Shown here: piece by piece, positions 1 to 9,859 of the stretch
Position numbering within the stretch: position 1 is the stretch's first letter
Layout of the letters: every line of letters starts with the position of its first letter
Source: Phycisphaerales bacterium PN19_bin_20
GTDB lineage: Bacteria; Planctomycetota; Phycisphaerae; Phycisphaerales; UBA1924
Length of the DNA: 64,000 nucleotides
Reading direction: 5' to 3'
Assembly: GCA_021173225.1 (NCBI GenBank)
Contig: JAJOLK010000011.1
Span: 23,679 to 87,678, forward strand
Made by a program: the position numbers and the translations under genes
Notes under the pieces: model-generated
Databases searched by the model: none
Seen by the model: only the letters and a program-made list of their open reading frames with translations
What the model was told of the DNA's origin: nothing

Positions 1-24
1 CGAAGGTCCAGACGAAGGTCCAGA
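1..24. repeat. 12-bp tandem duplication at window edge
   Basis: The unit CGAAGGTCCAGA occurs twice in direct succession. No gene is visible before purB, so the first 159 bases hold only this duplication and GC-rich spacer. The neighbour to the left lies outside the window. Confidence 0.6.
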
Positions 25-159
25 GGCTGGGCCTGAGGGGGGCAGATTGGAGCGATCGTCGGCCATAGGGCGGAAGGATAGAAGCCCACCCGGCCCCGGG
101 CCGGCCGCAAGGCCCAACCCTTACTCTCAGCCCCAAACCCCCGCCCGTACCATGCCGCG

Positions 160-1671
160 ATGTCATCCCCTTACGACACCTACGCCTCGCCGCTCGCCAG
201 CCGCAACGCCAGCCCGCAGATGCTCCGCCTCTGGTCGCCTCGGCACAAGTTCAACACCTGGCGACGCATCTGGCTCGCCGTCGCTCAGGCTCAGCACGAG
301 CTCGGCCTGCCCGTCACCAAAGAACAAGTCGATGAGCTCCGCGCCGTCGTCAAACGCCCCGGCGGCATCACCGACGCCGAATTGCACGCCGCCGAGAAGT
401 ACGAACGCGAGCTGCGCCATGACGTCATGGCCCACGTCCACGCACTGGGCGACTCGTGCCCCAAGGCCAAGGGCATCGTCCACTTGGGTATGACCAGCCA
501 GGACGTGGTCTGCAACGCGGACGCGATGATCATCGACGGCGCCCTCGCCGCGCTACACACCAAGCTCGTCCGCTCGATTCTCAGCCTGGGCGACCGCGCC
601 GCCGCAACCCGCGCGCTGCCAACCCTCGGCTTCACGCACTATCAGCCCGCGCAGCCCATCACCGTTGGCCGACGCTGCGCCGGCTGGGCCTACGAGCTTC
701 ACCTCTGCGAGCAGCGCATCGCCGACAACCGCGCGCGTGCGGCCTTCCGCGGGCTCAAAGGCGCCACCGGCACCCAGGCGTCATTCCTCGCGCTGCTCGG
801 CGGGCAGAGCCACCGCGTCGACCAGCTTGAGGCCCTCGCCCTCAGGCACCTTAGCGACACAGACCGCGCGCCCGCGAAGCACACCCTCTCGGGCCAAACC
901 TACCCGCGCGTGGTCGACACCTTCATCCTCGCCGACCTCGCCAGCGTCGCGAGCGTATTGCACAAGATCGCCACCGACATACGCCTGCTCTGCAACCGCA
1001 AAGAGCTTGACGAGCCCTTCGAAGACAAGCAGATCGGCTCCTCCGCCATGCCCTACAAGCGCAACCCCATGCGCTGCGAGCGCATCTGCGGGCTCGCCCG
1101 CTTCGTCATGAACCTCGTCGGCAACGCTTACGACACCGCCGCCACCCAGTGGCTTGAACGCACGCTCGATGACTCCAGCAACCGCCGACTCAGCCTCCCC
1201 GAGGCGTTCCTCGCCCTCGACGGCTGCCTTGACCTCATGCACAACGTCGCCTCCGGCCTCATCGTCCACGAGGCGACGGTCCGCAAAAACCTCCTGGCCG
1301 AGCTGCCCTTCATGGCCACCGAGAACATCCTCATGGCCTGCGTCAAGCTCGCGCCCGCCGGCGGCGGCGACCGTCAGCACTACCACGAGGTCATCCGCCA
1401 GCACGCCCAAGCCGCCGGTCTCCGCGTCAAGAGCGAAGGCCTCGACAACGACCTGCTCGAACGCCTCAAGGCCGACCCATACTTCCAGTCCATCGCCCGC
1501 GGCGGCAAGTTGACAGCCGAGCTTGACTGGGACGGCGTCATGGACCCGGTGCAGTACATCGGCCGCTCCGTCGAGCAGACCGAACGCTTCATCAAAGAGG
1601 TCGTCGACCCGCTGCGCACTCAGTACGCAGGCACTTTGGCCGGCCTCGAAGACAACGCCCCGCGCGTTTAG
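160..1671 (+). CDS. purB: Adenylosuccinate lyase
   Basis: This cytosolic enzyme of the fumarase/aspartase superfamily removes fumarate from SAICAR and from adenylosuccinate in purine synthesis. At 503 residues it is slightly longer than the usual 430-480. The superfamily signature GSSAMPYKRNP is seen near residues 293-303, with TSQD near 112-115, THYQPAQP near 159-166 and a conserved His near 88-93, all expected active-site segments. The ATG start gives a complete N-terminal helix. The gene stands alone on the plus strand and converges on a glycosyltransferase gene. Its TAG stop lies inside a short repeated sequence. Family assignment is secure. Confidence 0.96.
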   Translation: MSSPYDTYASPLASRNASPQMLRLWSPRHKFNTWRRIWLAVAQAQHELGLPVTKEQVDELRAVVKRPGGITDAELHAAEKYERELRHDVMAHVHALGDSCPKAKGIVHLGMTSQDVVCNADAMIIDGALAALHTKLVRSILSLGDRAAATRALPTLGFTHYQPAQPITVGRRCAGWAYELHLCEQRIADNRARAAFRGLKGATGTQASFLALLGGQSHRVDQLEALALRHLSDTDRAPAKHTLSGQTYPRVVDTFILADLASVASVLHKIATDIRLLCNRKELDEPFEDKQIGSSAMPYKRNPMRCERICGLARFVMNLVGNAYDTAATQWLERTLDDSSNRRLSLPEAFLALDGCLDLMHNVASGLIVHEATVRKNLLAELPFMATENILMACVKLAPAGGGDRQHYHEVIRQHAQAAGLRVKSEGLDNDLLERLKADPYFQSIARGGKLTAELDWDGVMDPVQYIGRSVEQTERFIKEVVDPLRTQYAGTLAGLEDNAPRV

Positions 1672-1704
1672 CCCCGTCCGCTTAGCCAAGCGCGTTTAGC
1701 CCCG
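1662..1704. repeat. Direct repeat spanning the purB stop codon
   Basis: GCGCGTTTAGCCCCG occurs at 1662-1676, where its TAG is the purB stop, and again exactly at 1690-1704. A degenerate third copy (GCGTGTTCAGCCCCGCG) follows and contains the stop codon of the converging glycosyltransferase gene. The whole 38-bp spacer between the two genes is made of these units. Confidence 0.75.
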
Positions 1705-1709
1705 CGTGT

Positions 1710-2921
1710 TCAGCCCCGCGCTTCCGCCAGCCGTTCCACCAGCATGATCAGCCGCCCGCCCGCGTCGGGCTCAAACAGCGTCAGTGCCCGCGCCCGCGCC
1801 GCCGCGCCAAGCTCCGCCAGCCGATCGCGCGATCGCCACAGCTCAAGCAGCGCCGCCGCCAGCAAAGCCGCCTTTGCCGCGCCGCCGCCCGCTGGCACAA
1901 CCCAGCCCTCTATCCCAGTTCGCACCCAGTCTGCGCACCCGCCCACGTCCGTCACGATGGCGCTTCGCCCAAGCAGCATCGCCTCCACCATCGCCAGCGG
2001 CGTGCCCTCTGCGTGCGAGGCCAGCACCAACGCGTGGTTCTCCGCCCACAGCCCCCGCACATCCGCCACCTGCCCTGCAAACCGCACCGCGCGGCTTGCG
2101 CCTGCCTCTACACCTGCGACCAGTCCGAGCCGTAACGCCTGCTGCTCAAGTGTCGCGCGGTCCGGCCCCTCGCCCGCCAAAGTCAGCTCGATCTGCGCGC
2201 CCTGACCCCGCGCGATCGCCAACGCCTCCAGCAGCACGTCCTGCCCCTTCACCGCGCTCGCCAGCCGCCCAACACACGCCACCCGCACCACACCATCAAC
2301 TCTGGGCATCGCCAGCGCCGACACATCACGCAGGTTCACCGGGTTGCACACCACCGCCGCTCGCGGCACGCCCCCGCCCAGCGCCTCGCCCGCCTCCTCT
2401 ACGTTCCGACGGCACACAAACAGGTTCGCGCCCGCCCGCGCGTGCAATGCCCGCGCACGCCGACGCAGCAGCCAACCCGTCTTGACCCCCGGCCGGTTGA
2501 ACTGCACAACATTCACCAGCACCGAGCTGGCCTGGGCCAGCCCGCCGCCGCTCAAGGGTCGATCCGTCAGCCAGCCCAGAATTGGGCGCGTCACGCGCCG
2601 CGCCACGCATTCAAACGCGCTGCCCTGGCTCAGCACCACCGCCGCCGGATTGAACCGCTCAACCCGCTCAAGCCAAGCGCGCCTCTGTCCCAACCCAAGC
2701 GCCATCGCCATCGCCAGCCGCCCCTCGCGCCGCGGACGCTCGATGATCTCGGCCCCGAGCCGCTCAAGCTCCGCCACCGCCTCCGCCCGCGGCTGCCAAT
2801 CAAACACGCACACCGCCACTGTGTGCCCGCGCGTTAGAGCCGCGCGTGCGCCAGCCGCCCACAGCTCCTCGCTGCCGCCCCAGGGCCCCCCCGCCATGCT
2901 GGAGAAGAACAGGATGTTCAT
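1710..2921 (-). CDS. Glycosyltransferase, GT4-like (GT-B fold)
   Basis: A 403-residue GT-B type glycosyltransferase that would move a sugar from a nucleotide donor to an unknown acceptor at the cytoplasmic face of the membrane. The N-terminal acceptor domain has the Gly-rich loop GGPWGGSEELW (residues 11-21). The C-terminal donor domain has HAEGTPLAMVEAMLLG (303-318), the E-x7-E-like signature of GT4 enzymes, followed by a DVGG loop. It starts 10 bases after the aconitase stop codon and probably shares its transcript, although the functions look unrelated. There is no signal peptide. Substrate cannot be told from sequence. Confidence 0.85.
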   Translation of the reverse strand: MNILFFSSMAGGPWGGSEELWAAGARAALTRGHTVAVCVFDWQPRAEAVAELERLGAEIIERPRREGRLAMAMALGLGQRRAWLERVERFNPAAVVLSQGSAFECVARRVTRPILGWLTDRPLSGGGLAQASSVLVNVVQFNRPGVKTGWLLRRRARALHARAGANLFVCRRNVEEAGEALGGGVPRAAVVCNPVNLRDVSALAMPRVDGVVRVACVGRLASAVKGQDVLLEALAIARGQGAQIELTLAGEGPDRATLEQQALRLGLVAGVEAGASRAVRFAGQVADVRGLWAENHALVLASHAEGTPLAMVEAMLLGRSAIVTDVGGCADWVRTGIEGWVVPAGGGAAKAALLAAALLELWRSRDRLAELGAAARARALTLFEPDAGGRLIMLVERLAEARG

Positions 2922-2931
2922 ACGGGGCCGC

Positions 2932-5784
2932 TCACACTCCAGCCAGCGCGGGCCGCTTGCTCTCGTTCAGCAGCTTGCGCAGCACCGTCTGCAAGATGCC
3001 ACCGTTGCGGAAGTAGTGGATCTCCACCGCCGTATCCAGCCGGCAGACCACCATGAACTCAACCTTGAGGCCCGTCTTGGGCCCCTGCGTCGCCGTCGCC
3101 GTCACCTTGATCTCGCCGCGCGGCACAAACTCCGTTGGCAGGTGGATGTCGAACGCGTCGGTCGGGCACAGCCCCAGGCTCTCCGCCGTCTGGCCCGCCC
3201 TAAATGTCAGCGGCAGCACGCCCATACCCACCAGGTTCCCTCGGTGGATCCGCTCAAAGCTCTCGGCGATCACCGCCCGCACGCCCAGCAGCATCGTCCC
3301 CTTTGCCGCCCAGTCGCGCGACGAGCCCATCCCGTAATCCTTGCCCGCAAGCACGATCAGTGCCGTCCCCGCACGCTTGTAGTTCGCGCTGGCGTCAAAG
3401 ATCGTTGCCAGCGGCGCGCCCGCCCCGTCCTGTGCTTGCGTGAAGTCGCGCGTCCACCAGCCCTCTTTGATCGCGGGCGCGGGCCCGCCGTCGGTCGCCA
3501 CCCCCGTCAGCTTGTTCTTCACACGCACGTTGGCAAACGTCCCGCGCGTCATCACGCGGTCGTTCCCGCGCCGGCTGCCGTAGCTGTTGAACTCGCTGCG
3601 CGGGACGCCCAGCCCCTTGAGATACTCGCCCGCGGGGCTCTTCTCCGCGATGTCGCCCGCCGGGCTGATGTGGTCGGTCGTCACGCTGTCGCCCACGCTC
3701 ACCAGCACCCGCGCGCCCGCGATCGACGCCATCGCGCCCGTCGCCGCCAAGGCGCTCATCCCCTCAAAGTACGGCGGGTGCTGGATGTACGTGCTCTTGG
3801 CGTTCCACCCGTACAGCTCGCTCTTGGTCACAGGCACCTGGTTCCACGTCTCGTTGGCGCTAAACACCCGCGCGTACTGGCTCTTGAACTGCTCGGGCGT
3901 CACGCACTGCGCCTTGAGCGCCTGCACCTCCGCGTGCGTCGGCCAGAGGTCCTTGAGCATCACCGGCTTCCCGTCATGCCCCACGCCCAGCGCCTCGGTC
4001 GCAAGGTCAACCGCCACACTCCCAGCGATCGCATACGCCACCACCAGCGGCGGGCTGGCCAGAAAGTTCGCCTTCACCGCAGGGTGCACGCGTCCCTCGA
4101 AGTTTCGGTTGCCGCTCAGCACGCTGGCCGCTACCAAGTCGCCCTCCTTGATCGCCGCCTCGACCGCCTCAGGCAGCGGGCCGCTGTTGCCGATGCACGT
4201 GGTGCACCCGTAGCCCACGGTCTGGAAGCCCAGCGCGTCAAGGTCCGCCGACAAGCCCGCCTTGTCCAAATAGTCCGTCACCACGCGCGAGCCCGGCGCA
4301 AGGCTCGTCTTGACCCACGGCTTGCTGTTCAGCCCCAACGCCCGCGCCTTGCGCGCCACCAGCCCCGCCGCGATCAGCACATCAGGGTTGCTCGTGTTCG
4401 TGCAGCTGGTGATCGCCGCAATCACAACCGCGCCGTGCGTCAGCTTGCTCTGCCCGCCGCCCTCCGCGTGCGCACCCTTGACGTTCCCGAACGAGCCGAA
4501 GATCTTCTCCAACGAAAGCCCGAAGCTCGTGTTCCCCAGCGGCGCGCCCAGGCCCCGCAAAAACTCAGCCTTTACGCCCTTGAGGTCCACACGGTCCTGC
4601 GGACGCTTCGGCCCCGCCAGGCTCGGCTGCACCGTGTCCAGGTCCAGCTCCATCACATCGGTAAATACCGGGTCGCGCGTCCCCTCCTCCCACCACAGCA
4701 TGTTCGCCTTGCAGTACGCCTCAGTCAGCGCCGCCTGCGCCTCGCGCCCCGTGAACTTCATGTACGCGATCGTGTTCGCGTCCACCGGAAAGAACCCCAT
4801 CGTCGCGCCATACTCGGGCGCCATGTTCGCGATCGTCGCCCGGTCAGGCACCGCCAGCGCCGCGATCCCGGGCCCGAAGAACTCAACGAACTTGTCCACC
4901 ACCCCGCGCTTCCGCAGAATCTGCGTGATAGTCAGCACGAGGTCCGTCGCCGTCGTCCCCTCGGGCAGCTTGCCGACCAGCTTGAACCCGATCACCTCCG
5001 GCGCAAGCATGTAGTAAGGCTGACCCAGCATCACGGCCTCGGCCTCAATCCCGCCCACGCCCCAGCCCACCACGCCCATCCCGTTGATCATCGTCGTGTG
5101 GCTGTCGGTCCCCACGCACGAGTCCGGGTACACCACCGTCTCTTGCGCCTGGGTGTCCCCACGCTCCGCATGGCAGACAGTCTTTGTCAGCACGCCCGGC
5201 GAGAGGTACTCAAGGTTCACCTGGTGCACAATCCCCGTCGCCGGGGGCACGCACCGGAAGTTGCTCAGGCTCTGCTGGCCCCACTTGAGGAACTCGTACC
5301 GCTCGTTGTTCCGCTCAAACTCACGCTTGCTATTGATCGTCAGCGCCGTCGCGCCGCCCTCACCGGGGCCAAAGGCATCAACCTGCACGCTGTGGTCGAT
5401 CACCAGGTCGCACGGCACCAGCGGGTTGATCAGGTTCGGGTCGCCCCCCAGCGCCTTCATCGCCGCACGCATCGCCGCCAGGTCCACCACGCACGGCACG
5501 CCGGTAAAGTCCTGTAGCACCACACGCCCGACCATGAACGGGACCTCGCCCTTGCCCGGGCTCTTGGCGTTGTACCCCGCCATCCCCGCCACGTCGTCGT
5601 TGCTGACTACGAACCCGTCCACGCTCCGCAGCATGCTCTCCAGCAGCACGCGGATCGAGTAAGGCAGCTCTTCGATCGGACGCCCGACCTTCCGCTCCGT
5701 CAGCGCCGCCAGGCGGTAGTACGTGTAGCTGCTGCCGCCGACAGAAAGGGTCGCCTTCGCACCGAACGGGTCGTGGTTGGTCAT
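2932..5784 (-). CDS. acnA: Aconitate hydratase (AcnA type)
   Basis: This [4Fe-4S] TCA-cycle enzyme interconverts citrate and isocitrate through cis-aconitate. Its 950 residues fit the AcnA/IRP1 branch (about 890-950). Cluster ligands are visible as Cys461 (SCTNTSNP) and Cys527/Cys530 (GYGCTTCIG). The substrate-binding segment GTDSHTTM is near residues 225-232 and SSRDWAAKG marks the C-terminal swivelling domain. The ATG is preceded by GGAGAC as ribosome binding site. The 3' neighbour is the glycosyltransferase 10 bases downstream. The family member could instead process a homologous substrate such as 2-methylcitrate, but the closest match by eye is AcnA. Confidence 0.95.
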   Translation of the reverse strand: MTNHDPFGAKATLSVGGSSYTYYRLAALTERKVGRPIEELPYSIRVLLESMLRSVDGFVVSNDDVAGMAGYNAKSPGKGEVPFMVGRVVLQDFTGVPCVVDLAAMRAAMKALGGDPNLINPLVPCDLVIDHSVQVDAFGPGEGGATALTINSKREFERNNERYEFLKWGQQSLSNFRCVPPATGIVHQVNLEYLSPGVLTKTVCHAERGDTQAQETVVYPDSCVGTDSHTTMINGMGVVGWGVGGIEAEAVMLGQPYYMLAPEVIGFKLVGKLPEGTTATDLVLTITQILRKRGVVDKFVEFFGPGIAALAVPDRATIANMAPEYGATMGFFPVDANTIAYMKFTGREAQAALTEAYCKANMLWWEEGTRDPVFTDVMELDLDTVQPSLAGPKRPQDRVDLKGVKAEFLRGLGAPLGNTSFGLSLEKIFGSFGNVKGAHAEGGGQSKLTHGAVVIAAITSCTNTSNPDVLIAAGLVARKARALGLNSKPWVKTSLAPGSRVVTDYLDKAGLSADLDALGFQTVGYGCTTCIGNSGPLPEAVEAAIKEGDLVAASVLSGNRNFEGRVHPAVKANFLASPPLVVAYAIAGSVAVDLATEALGVGHDGKPVMLKDLWPTHAEVQALKAQCVTPEQFKSQYARVFSANETWNQVPVTKSELYGWNAKSTYIQHPPYFEGMSALAATGAMASIAGARVLVSVGDSVTTDHISPAGDIAEKSPAGEYLKGLGVPRSEFNSYGSRRGNDRVMTRGTFANVRVKNKLTGVATDGGPAPAIKEGWWTRDFTQAQDGAGAPLATIFDASANYKRAGTALIVLAGKDYGMGSSRDWAAKGTMLLGVRAVIAESFERIHRGNLVGMGVLPLTFRAGQTAESLGLCPTDAFDIHLPTEFVPRGEIKVTATATQGPKTGLKVEFMVVCRLDTAVEIHYFRNGGILQTVLRKLLNESKRPALAGV

Positions 5785-5898
5785 GGTTGTCTCCAGGGAG
5801 GCTCACGGGCCGGACTTCGGCCCACCGTTCAACTATCACCCGTCGGGTGGTGTAAAGACAATCAATCAAAGCACGAGATTGTATTGCGCCAGTCAATA

Positions 5899-6393
5899 TC
5901 AGTCACCGGGCGTGACCTTTGATCCGGCCTCGTGCGCCACGGCATACTGGGCTACCGCGAGCTTCACCCTGCGGCGGCGTAGCACGATGGCGGTGACCAT
6001 CGCGCCGATGATCACCAGCACGAGCGCCAGCCACGACACGCCCCGAGCGATCTCGTCATTTATCAGGCTCGGGACCAGCGCGTTAAGCGAGAAGAAGACC
6101 AGCGACGAGCCGGCGAGCCCGATCACCAGGCACGCGGCGTAGGCCCCGCTTCGGACTGTGTGGTCGCGCATGCGCACCGCGGGCGTCACGATGCCACCGA
6201 CCAGGTAGGGCGTCCCGCACTCCGGGCAGCGACCAGCGACGACCATTGAGTGTGTTGCCTCGTGGTCGCAGTGGGCGCAGGCGGAGGGCGTCAGGACCCG
6301 GGCTTCGAGCGTGAGTTCTCGGTATAGAGATCGCACGCAGAAGACTATTGCCACGACCACCAGGCCCATCGGGATCAGGCTCATGAACATCAT
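5899..6393 (-). CDS. Small membrane protein with zinc ribbon
   Basis: A 164-residue protein of unknown function. A hydrophobic N terminus (about 6-20) is followed by a four-cysteine zinc-ribbon-like segment (Cys39, Cys42, Cys56, Cys59 in CAHC...CPEC). Two more membrane segments lie near 84-106 and 119-138, with a basic RRRR cluster just after the last one. It lies 52 bases downstream of the DUF4240 gene on the same strand, so the two may be co-transcribed. No family name is recognised. Confidence 0.7.
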   Translation of the reverse strand: MMFMSLIPMGLVVVAIVFCVRSLYRELTLEARVLTPSACAHCDHEATHSMVVAGRCPECGTPYLVGGIVTPAVRMRDHTVRSGAYAACLVIGLAGSSLVFFSLNALVPSLINDEIARGVSWLALVLVIIGAMVTAIVLRRRRVKLAVAQYAVAHEAGSKVTPGD

Positions 6394-6410
6394 GCGGATG
6401 CTCGCAGAGA

Positions 6411-6448
6411 GTGCGGGCCGTATGGGTCAGTGCGGGCCGTATGGGTCA
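6411..6448. repeat. 19-bp tandem duplication over a stop codon
   Basis: The 19-bp unit beginning GTGCGGGCCGTATGGGTCA is present twice without a gap (6411-6429 and 6430-6448). The TCA ending the second copy is the stop codon (TGA on the minus strand) of the DUF4240 gene. The first copy carries the same TCA, so the stop has been duplicated. Confidence 0.85.
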
Positions 6449-7120
6449 GTGGGGGCTGGTCGGGTTGCTCTCGCCGTCGTCGTCGTCCTCACCGCTCTCG
6501 GCGTCATCGCCGCCGTCTTCATCTTCGTCGTCACCCTCATCTTCGTCGGCGTCGTCGAACTCGGTCTCGTCGCCGTCGTCCTCGTCCTCATCTTCACCCT
6601 GGGAGTCTGGCCCGTACGCGTCCCACAGCTTGGGATAGGCGGCGGCCATGACCTGCTCGTCCTCGAAGTCGAATCTTTCGCCGGCGGGGTCTTCGGGCAG
6701 CTCAACGTCGGGGAGCTCATCGTTGTCGCCGGCGATCTCGTCGAACGCGTCGGCGACGACGTAGAGCAGGCCCTCCATGGTGGTCTCCATGTCGGGCTCT
6801 TCAAACTCCATGGCGGAGAGGGACTTGTCCGGATTGGCGAGGATCGCCTCAAAGGTGGCCTTGCCCTGCGAGACGGCCCAGAGTCGGAAGTGCAGGAACC
6901 CATCGTCGCTGCACCCGCCCTGCAGCAGGTACGCGGCACCCCAGAGCTTCCAGGTGTGGGCGCGGGCCAGGGCCTGGTGCATGTGCGAGTCAAAGGCCGC
7001 GAGGTCCTTGATCTTCATCTTGGTGAGGGCCTCAAACAGCGCCTCGCAGGTTTCATCCTCGTCGCGCTTGCCGAGCTTGCTGGCCTTCTCGATCAGCGTC
7101 CAGAATTGGGCTTCGTTCAT
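6446..7120 (-). CDS. DUF4240 domain protein with acidic tail
   Basis: A 224-residue cytosolic protein. Residues 1-130 match the DUF4240 family pattern: MNEAQFWTLIE at the start, an AFDSHMHQ helix, then LWGAAYLLQGGCSDDGF. Molecular function of the family is unknown. Residues 175-217 are almost entirely Asp and Glu, a polyacidic tail that typical members lack. The open frame extends upstream, but ATG at 7120 is preferred because AGGAG precedes it and homology begins there. The stop codon lies in a 19-bp duplication. The acidic tail could bind basic proteins or metal ions; that is inference. Confidence 0.8.
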   Translation of the reverse strand: MNEAQFWTLIEKASKLGKRDEDETCEALFEALTKMKIKDLAAFDSHMHQALARAHTWKLWGAAYLLQGGCSDDGFLHFRLWAVSQGKATFEAILANPDKSLSAMEFEEPDMETTMEGLLYVVADAFDEIAGDNDELPDVELPEDPAGERFDFEDEQVMAAAYPKLWDAYGPDSQGEDEDEDDGDETEFDDADEDEGDDEDEDGGDDAESGEDDDDGESNPTSPH

Positions 7121-7302
7121 CCGTGGGCTCCTCTTTAGCGGCGCAGAGCGTAGCTGAGCCACCGGCGTGCCATGGGCCGTGCGGGCGAGAAACTTATCTT
7201 CTGCGGGCGAGCGCATGCGGACGTGTGCGTGAGGGCGAGCGCACACAGATTTTTACGATGGCGCCAGATCGGGGATATTCACCGGTCTGTCAATCGGCGC
7301 GG

Positions 7303-8643
7303 TCAGATTACGAGCGTGGGCTGGTCTTGCATGCAGCTAGTCACCACCGGCCCGTGCGTGGGGTCGACGTAGATATTGATCTCATTGCGGACGCCGAAGC
7401 CGGGCGTGTAGGCCCCGGGCTCGATGGTAAAGCCCGTACCCGCGAGCATCGTGCGTGTGTCGTGAGACTCGAGGTTGTCGAGGTTCATCCCGATGCCGTG
7501 GACCAGCGCGCCGGGACTCAGAGAGTGCCCGGTGCGGTGCTTGATGAACGCGTCGAGCCCGGCGGCGTGCAGGACACCCCGCGCCGCGTCGTCAAGCTGC
7601 CAGCCCTCAATAGGACGCTGCTGCGCCCACGCGGTCTTTGCGGCGTTCAGCGTGGCGTCACGCGCATTTCGCACGGCATCAAAGACCCGACGGTGCTCGC
7701 TGGGCACGCTGGCACCTACAAAGCCCGTCCACGTGATGTCGCTGAAGATCGCCGCGTCACCAAGGCTGAACCCGTCAAGAGTTTCATAACGGCACCACAG
7801 ATCGATCAGCACCCAGTCGCCCGGGCGGATCGGGCTGGAGCGGTGCTGGTCGGGCCCGTAGTGCGGGCTGCCGCTGTTGTCGTTGACCGAGACGATCGGG
7901 TCGTCGGGCCAGGCCAGGCCCTCGGCCTTGAAGCGGCCGGTGATAAAGGCCTGCGCGGCGCGCTCTTGGCACACGCCGTGGGCGCGGACTTGCGCGGCGA
8001 TGAACGCGAAGGCCTCGGGCATGATGAGCGCTGTGACCGCGCTGGCGCGGCGGTGGGCGTCGAGCCCGGCCTCACTCCAGCGGGCGGCCCAGCGCTGGAC
8101 GATGTCGGCAGAGGTGACGACCTCAAGGCCCAGGGCCCGGACCAGCTCGATAGTCCCGGCGTCAACGGTGCTGGCCACGGGCAGCGCGCCGCCCGGTGAG
8201 TACTCCATGGCGATGCGTTTGGTGCCGGTGTGCGCGCCTGCCAGCTTACCCCCCAGCTCTGCCCCCGCCTCGCCCCCCGCCTCGCCCCCCGGCTCACCCC
8301 CCGGCGAACCTTTCAACGCGGCGGCGAGCGCGGCAGGAAGGTCGGCCCAGCCGGCGTAGGTTGTAAAGGGGATCGCGAGCTTCTTGAACGCCTCGGTATC
8401 GATGTTGTGGCAAAGCACGCGCGGCTCGCGGGCGCTCCTGTGCAAGATCCAAAAGACCCGGCGCGTCAGGTGCTGCTTGCCGCCGAGCAGGCGCGGCAGC
8501 ACCTGTGAAGACCCGCGAAGGTCATAGACGACCCACGCGTCGATGGCCTGCCGGGCCATCAACTCGCGCACGGCGCCGAGATCGGCGGTGGGGCTTGAGG
8601 CGGTGGCGGCGGTGGGGCCAGCAGCCGGGTTGGTAGCGCTCAT
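7303..8643 (-). CDS. M24 family metallopeptidase (Xaa-Pro aminopeptidase-like)
   Basis: A 446-residue protein with creatinase/prolidase layout: an N-terminal domain (about 20-190) and a pita-bread catalytic domain (about 195-446). Probable metal ligands in order are Asp281 (VLIDLW), Asp302 (SDITWTG), a His in GHSLS or LVHG (373/382), Glu408 (FTIEPGAY) and Glu421 (RNEINI). These fit a dinuclear-metal aminopeptidase P or dipeptidase acting on proline peptides in the cytosol. Residues 112-136 form a Gly/Glu/Ala micro-repeat linker. The ATG has AGGAG upstream and sits 45 bases after a LysR gene on the same strand, suggesting linked regulation. Confidence 0.85.
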   Translation of the reverse strand: MSATNPAAGPTAATASSPTADLGAVRELMARQAIDAWVVYDLRGSSQVLPRLLGGKQHLTRRVFWILHRSAREPRVLCHNIDTEAFKKLAIPFTTYAGWADLPAALAAALKGSPGGEPGGEAGGEAGAELGGKLAGAHTGTKRIAMEYSPGGALPVASTVDAGTIELVRALGLEVVTSADIVQRWAARWSEAGLDAHRRASAVTALIMPEAFAFIAAQVRAHGVCQERAAQAFITGRFKAEGLAWPDDPIVSVNDNSGSPHYGPDQHRSSPIRPGDWVLIDLWCRYETLDGFSLGDAAIFSDITWTGFVGASVPSEHRRVFDAVRNARDATLNAAKTAWAQQRPIEGWQLDDAARGVLHAAGLDAFIKHRTGHSLSPGALVHGIGMNLDNLESHDTRTMLAGTGFTIEPGAYTPGFGVRNEINIYVDPTHGPVVTSCMQDQPTLVI

Positions 8644-8688
8644 GTCGTGACTCCTGTTGGTCGGGGCGCGGGGCGAGAGAGCTTGGTT

Positions 8689-9597
8689 CTAGGCGTAGCG
8701 GGACAGCGTTGGGGGCGACTGGGCCCGGCGGAGCGTGGCGAGCAGCGTCTTCTCGAAGGCCGCGGCGGCGACGCTGGGCGGACGCTGGCTGGAGCGGACC
8801 AGCGCGAGCTTGCGGATCAGCGGCTGCTTGCAGCGAAGCCCGGCGCGCGACGGCAGGGCGAAGCGGCTGACGAACCCGACGCCGATGCCCGCGGCGACCA
8901 TCCGCTTGATCGGCTCGATGGCGCGCAGCTCCATCACAACGTCAAGGGTCACGCCGGCGGCTTTCGCGCGCGAGTCGATGAGTTCGCGTACCGCGCTGCC
9001 GCGCTCGAAGGCGACGACCGGCACGCCGGTGAGGTCTGGCCAGTCGAAGGCGGCCTTGCGGGCCAGCGCGTGCTTGTCGGGGACGATCAGGCGCAGCTCG
9101 TCATCGGCCAGCGGGGCAATCAGCAGGCGGTGCTCGTCGGCGGCGGGGGTTGGCAGCGTGACGATGCCAAGGTCAAGCTCGCCGCTGGCAACGGCGGCGG
9201 CCACGTCGCTCGAGCCCGCCTCACGCAAGTAGAAGCGGACGCCGGGGTGCTGACGACGGAAGCCCGAGACCGCGGGCGGAAGGATGTAAGTGATGGCGGT
9301 CGCCCCGCCGCCGATCCGCAGCGAACCGGCGGTGAGCCCGACGAGTTCGCGGACGGCGGAGACGCCTTGGTCGGCCTGGCGCAGCGCCTCGGTGGCGAAG
9401 GTGAGGAAGACGCGTCCTGCGTCGCTGAGCTCTATGCCGCGGCGGGTGCGGTGCGTGAGCGGTGTGCCGACGTGGGCGTCAAGCTTGCTGAGCATGATCG
9501 AGAGTGCGGGCTGCCCGACGCCGAGGGTTCGGGCTGCCTCAGTGAGGCTGCCGACCTTGGCGATGGCGACGAATTGGCGAAGGGTGGTAAGCTCCAC
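8689..9597 (-). CDS. LysR-family transcriptional regulator
   Basis: A 302-residue regulator. Residues 1-60 form the typical winged helix-turn-helix (LRQFVAIAKVGSLTEAARTLGVGQPALS), followed by a linker helix and a periplasmic-binding-like effector domain (about 90-295). The start is a GTG. It reads towards the M24 peptidase gene 45 bases downstream and away from a small plus-strand gene. A dyad lies about 185 bases upstream. The effector is unknown; control of the peptidase gene is inferred from position alone. Confidence 0.92.
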   Translation of the reverse strand: MELTTLRQFVAIAKVGSLTEAARTLGVGQPALSIMLSKLDAHVGTPLTHRTRRGIELSDAGRVFLTFATEALRQADQGVSAVRELVGLTAGSLRIGGGATAITYILPPAVSGFRRQHPGVRFYLREAGSSDVAAAVASGELDLGIVTLPTPAADEHRLLIAPLADDELRLIVPDKHALARKAAFDWPDLTGVPVVAFERGSAVRELIDSRAKAAGVTLDVVMELRAIEPIKRMVAAGIGVGFVSRFALPSRAGLRCKQPLIRKLALVRSSQRPPSVAAAAFEKTLLATLRRAQSPPTLSRYA

Positions 9598-9671
9598 AGG
9601 TCTGGTCTTTGCGAGGAACGCAAGGCGGGCGCGGGTGAGCGGGGGCTAAGTGCGGGGCGGGCGCAAGTGGG

Positions 9672-9699
9672 GGGCGAGAGTTTGCGGGCGAGAGTTTGC
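9672..9699. repeat. 14-bp tandem duplication upstream of LysR gene
   Basis: GGGCGAGAGTTTGC is present twice in direct succession in the spacer between the LysR gene and the next plus-strand gene, within a stretch of related GGGCG-rich sequence. No stop codon is involved here. Confidence 0.6.
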
Positions 9700-9779
9700 G
9701 GGCGGGCGTACTCGAACTGCGGATTCGTCCGTGGTTTGTAGGCACCCCAGCGCGGGTGTTGGCCATGTTTAACTGGCGA

Positions 9780-9794
9780 AATTGTGTCGCAATT
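9780..9794. promoter_or_regulatory. Possible operator dyad
   Basis: AATTG-TGTCG-CAATT is a perfect 5-bp inverted repeat with a 5-bp centre, in the only AT-rich part of the spacer between the LysR gene and the plus-strand DUF2934-like gene. LysR proteins bind 15-bp dyads, but this one does not follow the classical T-N11-A rule, so it is only a candidate. Confidence 0.25.
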
Positions 9795-9859
9795 CGTGGG
9801 AGCGCGAACCCGCTCGGGGGTGCGTCTGGTAGCATCAAGGGGTCTTCAGGAGGTATCAA

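Noticed and set aside
2344-5517. A 1057-codon plus-strand frame opposite aconitase and the glycosyltransferase
   Set aside because: It is Arg/His/Pro-rich, matches nothing, and is the antisense shadow of two well-identified genes in high-GC DNA.
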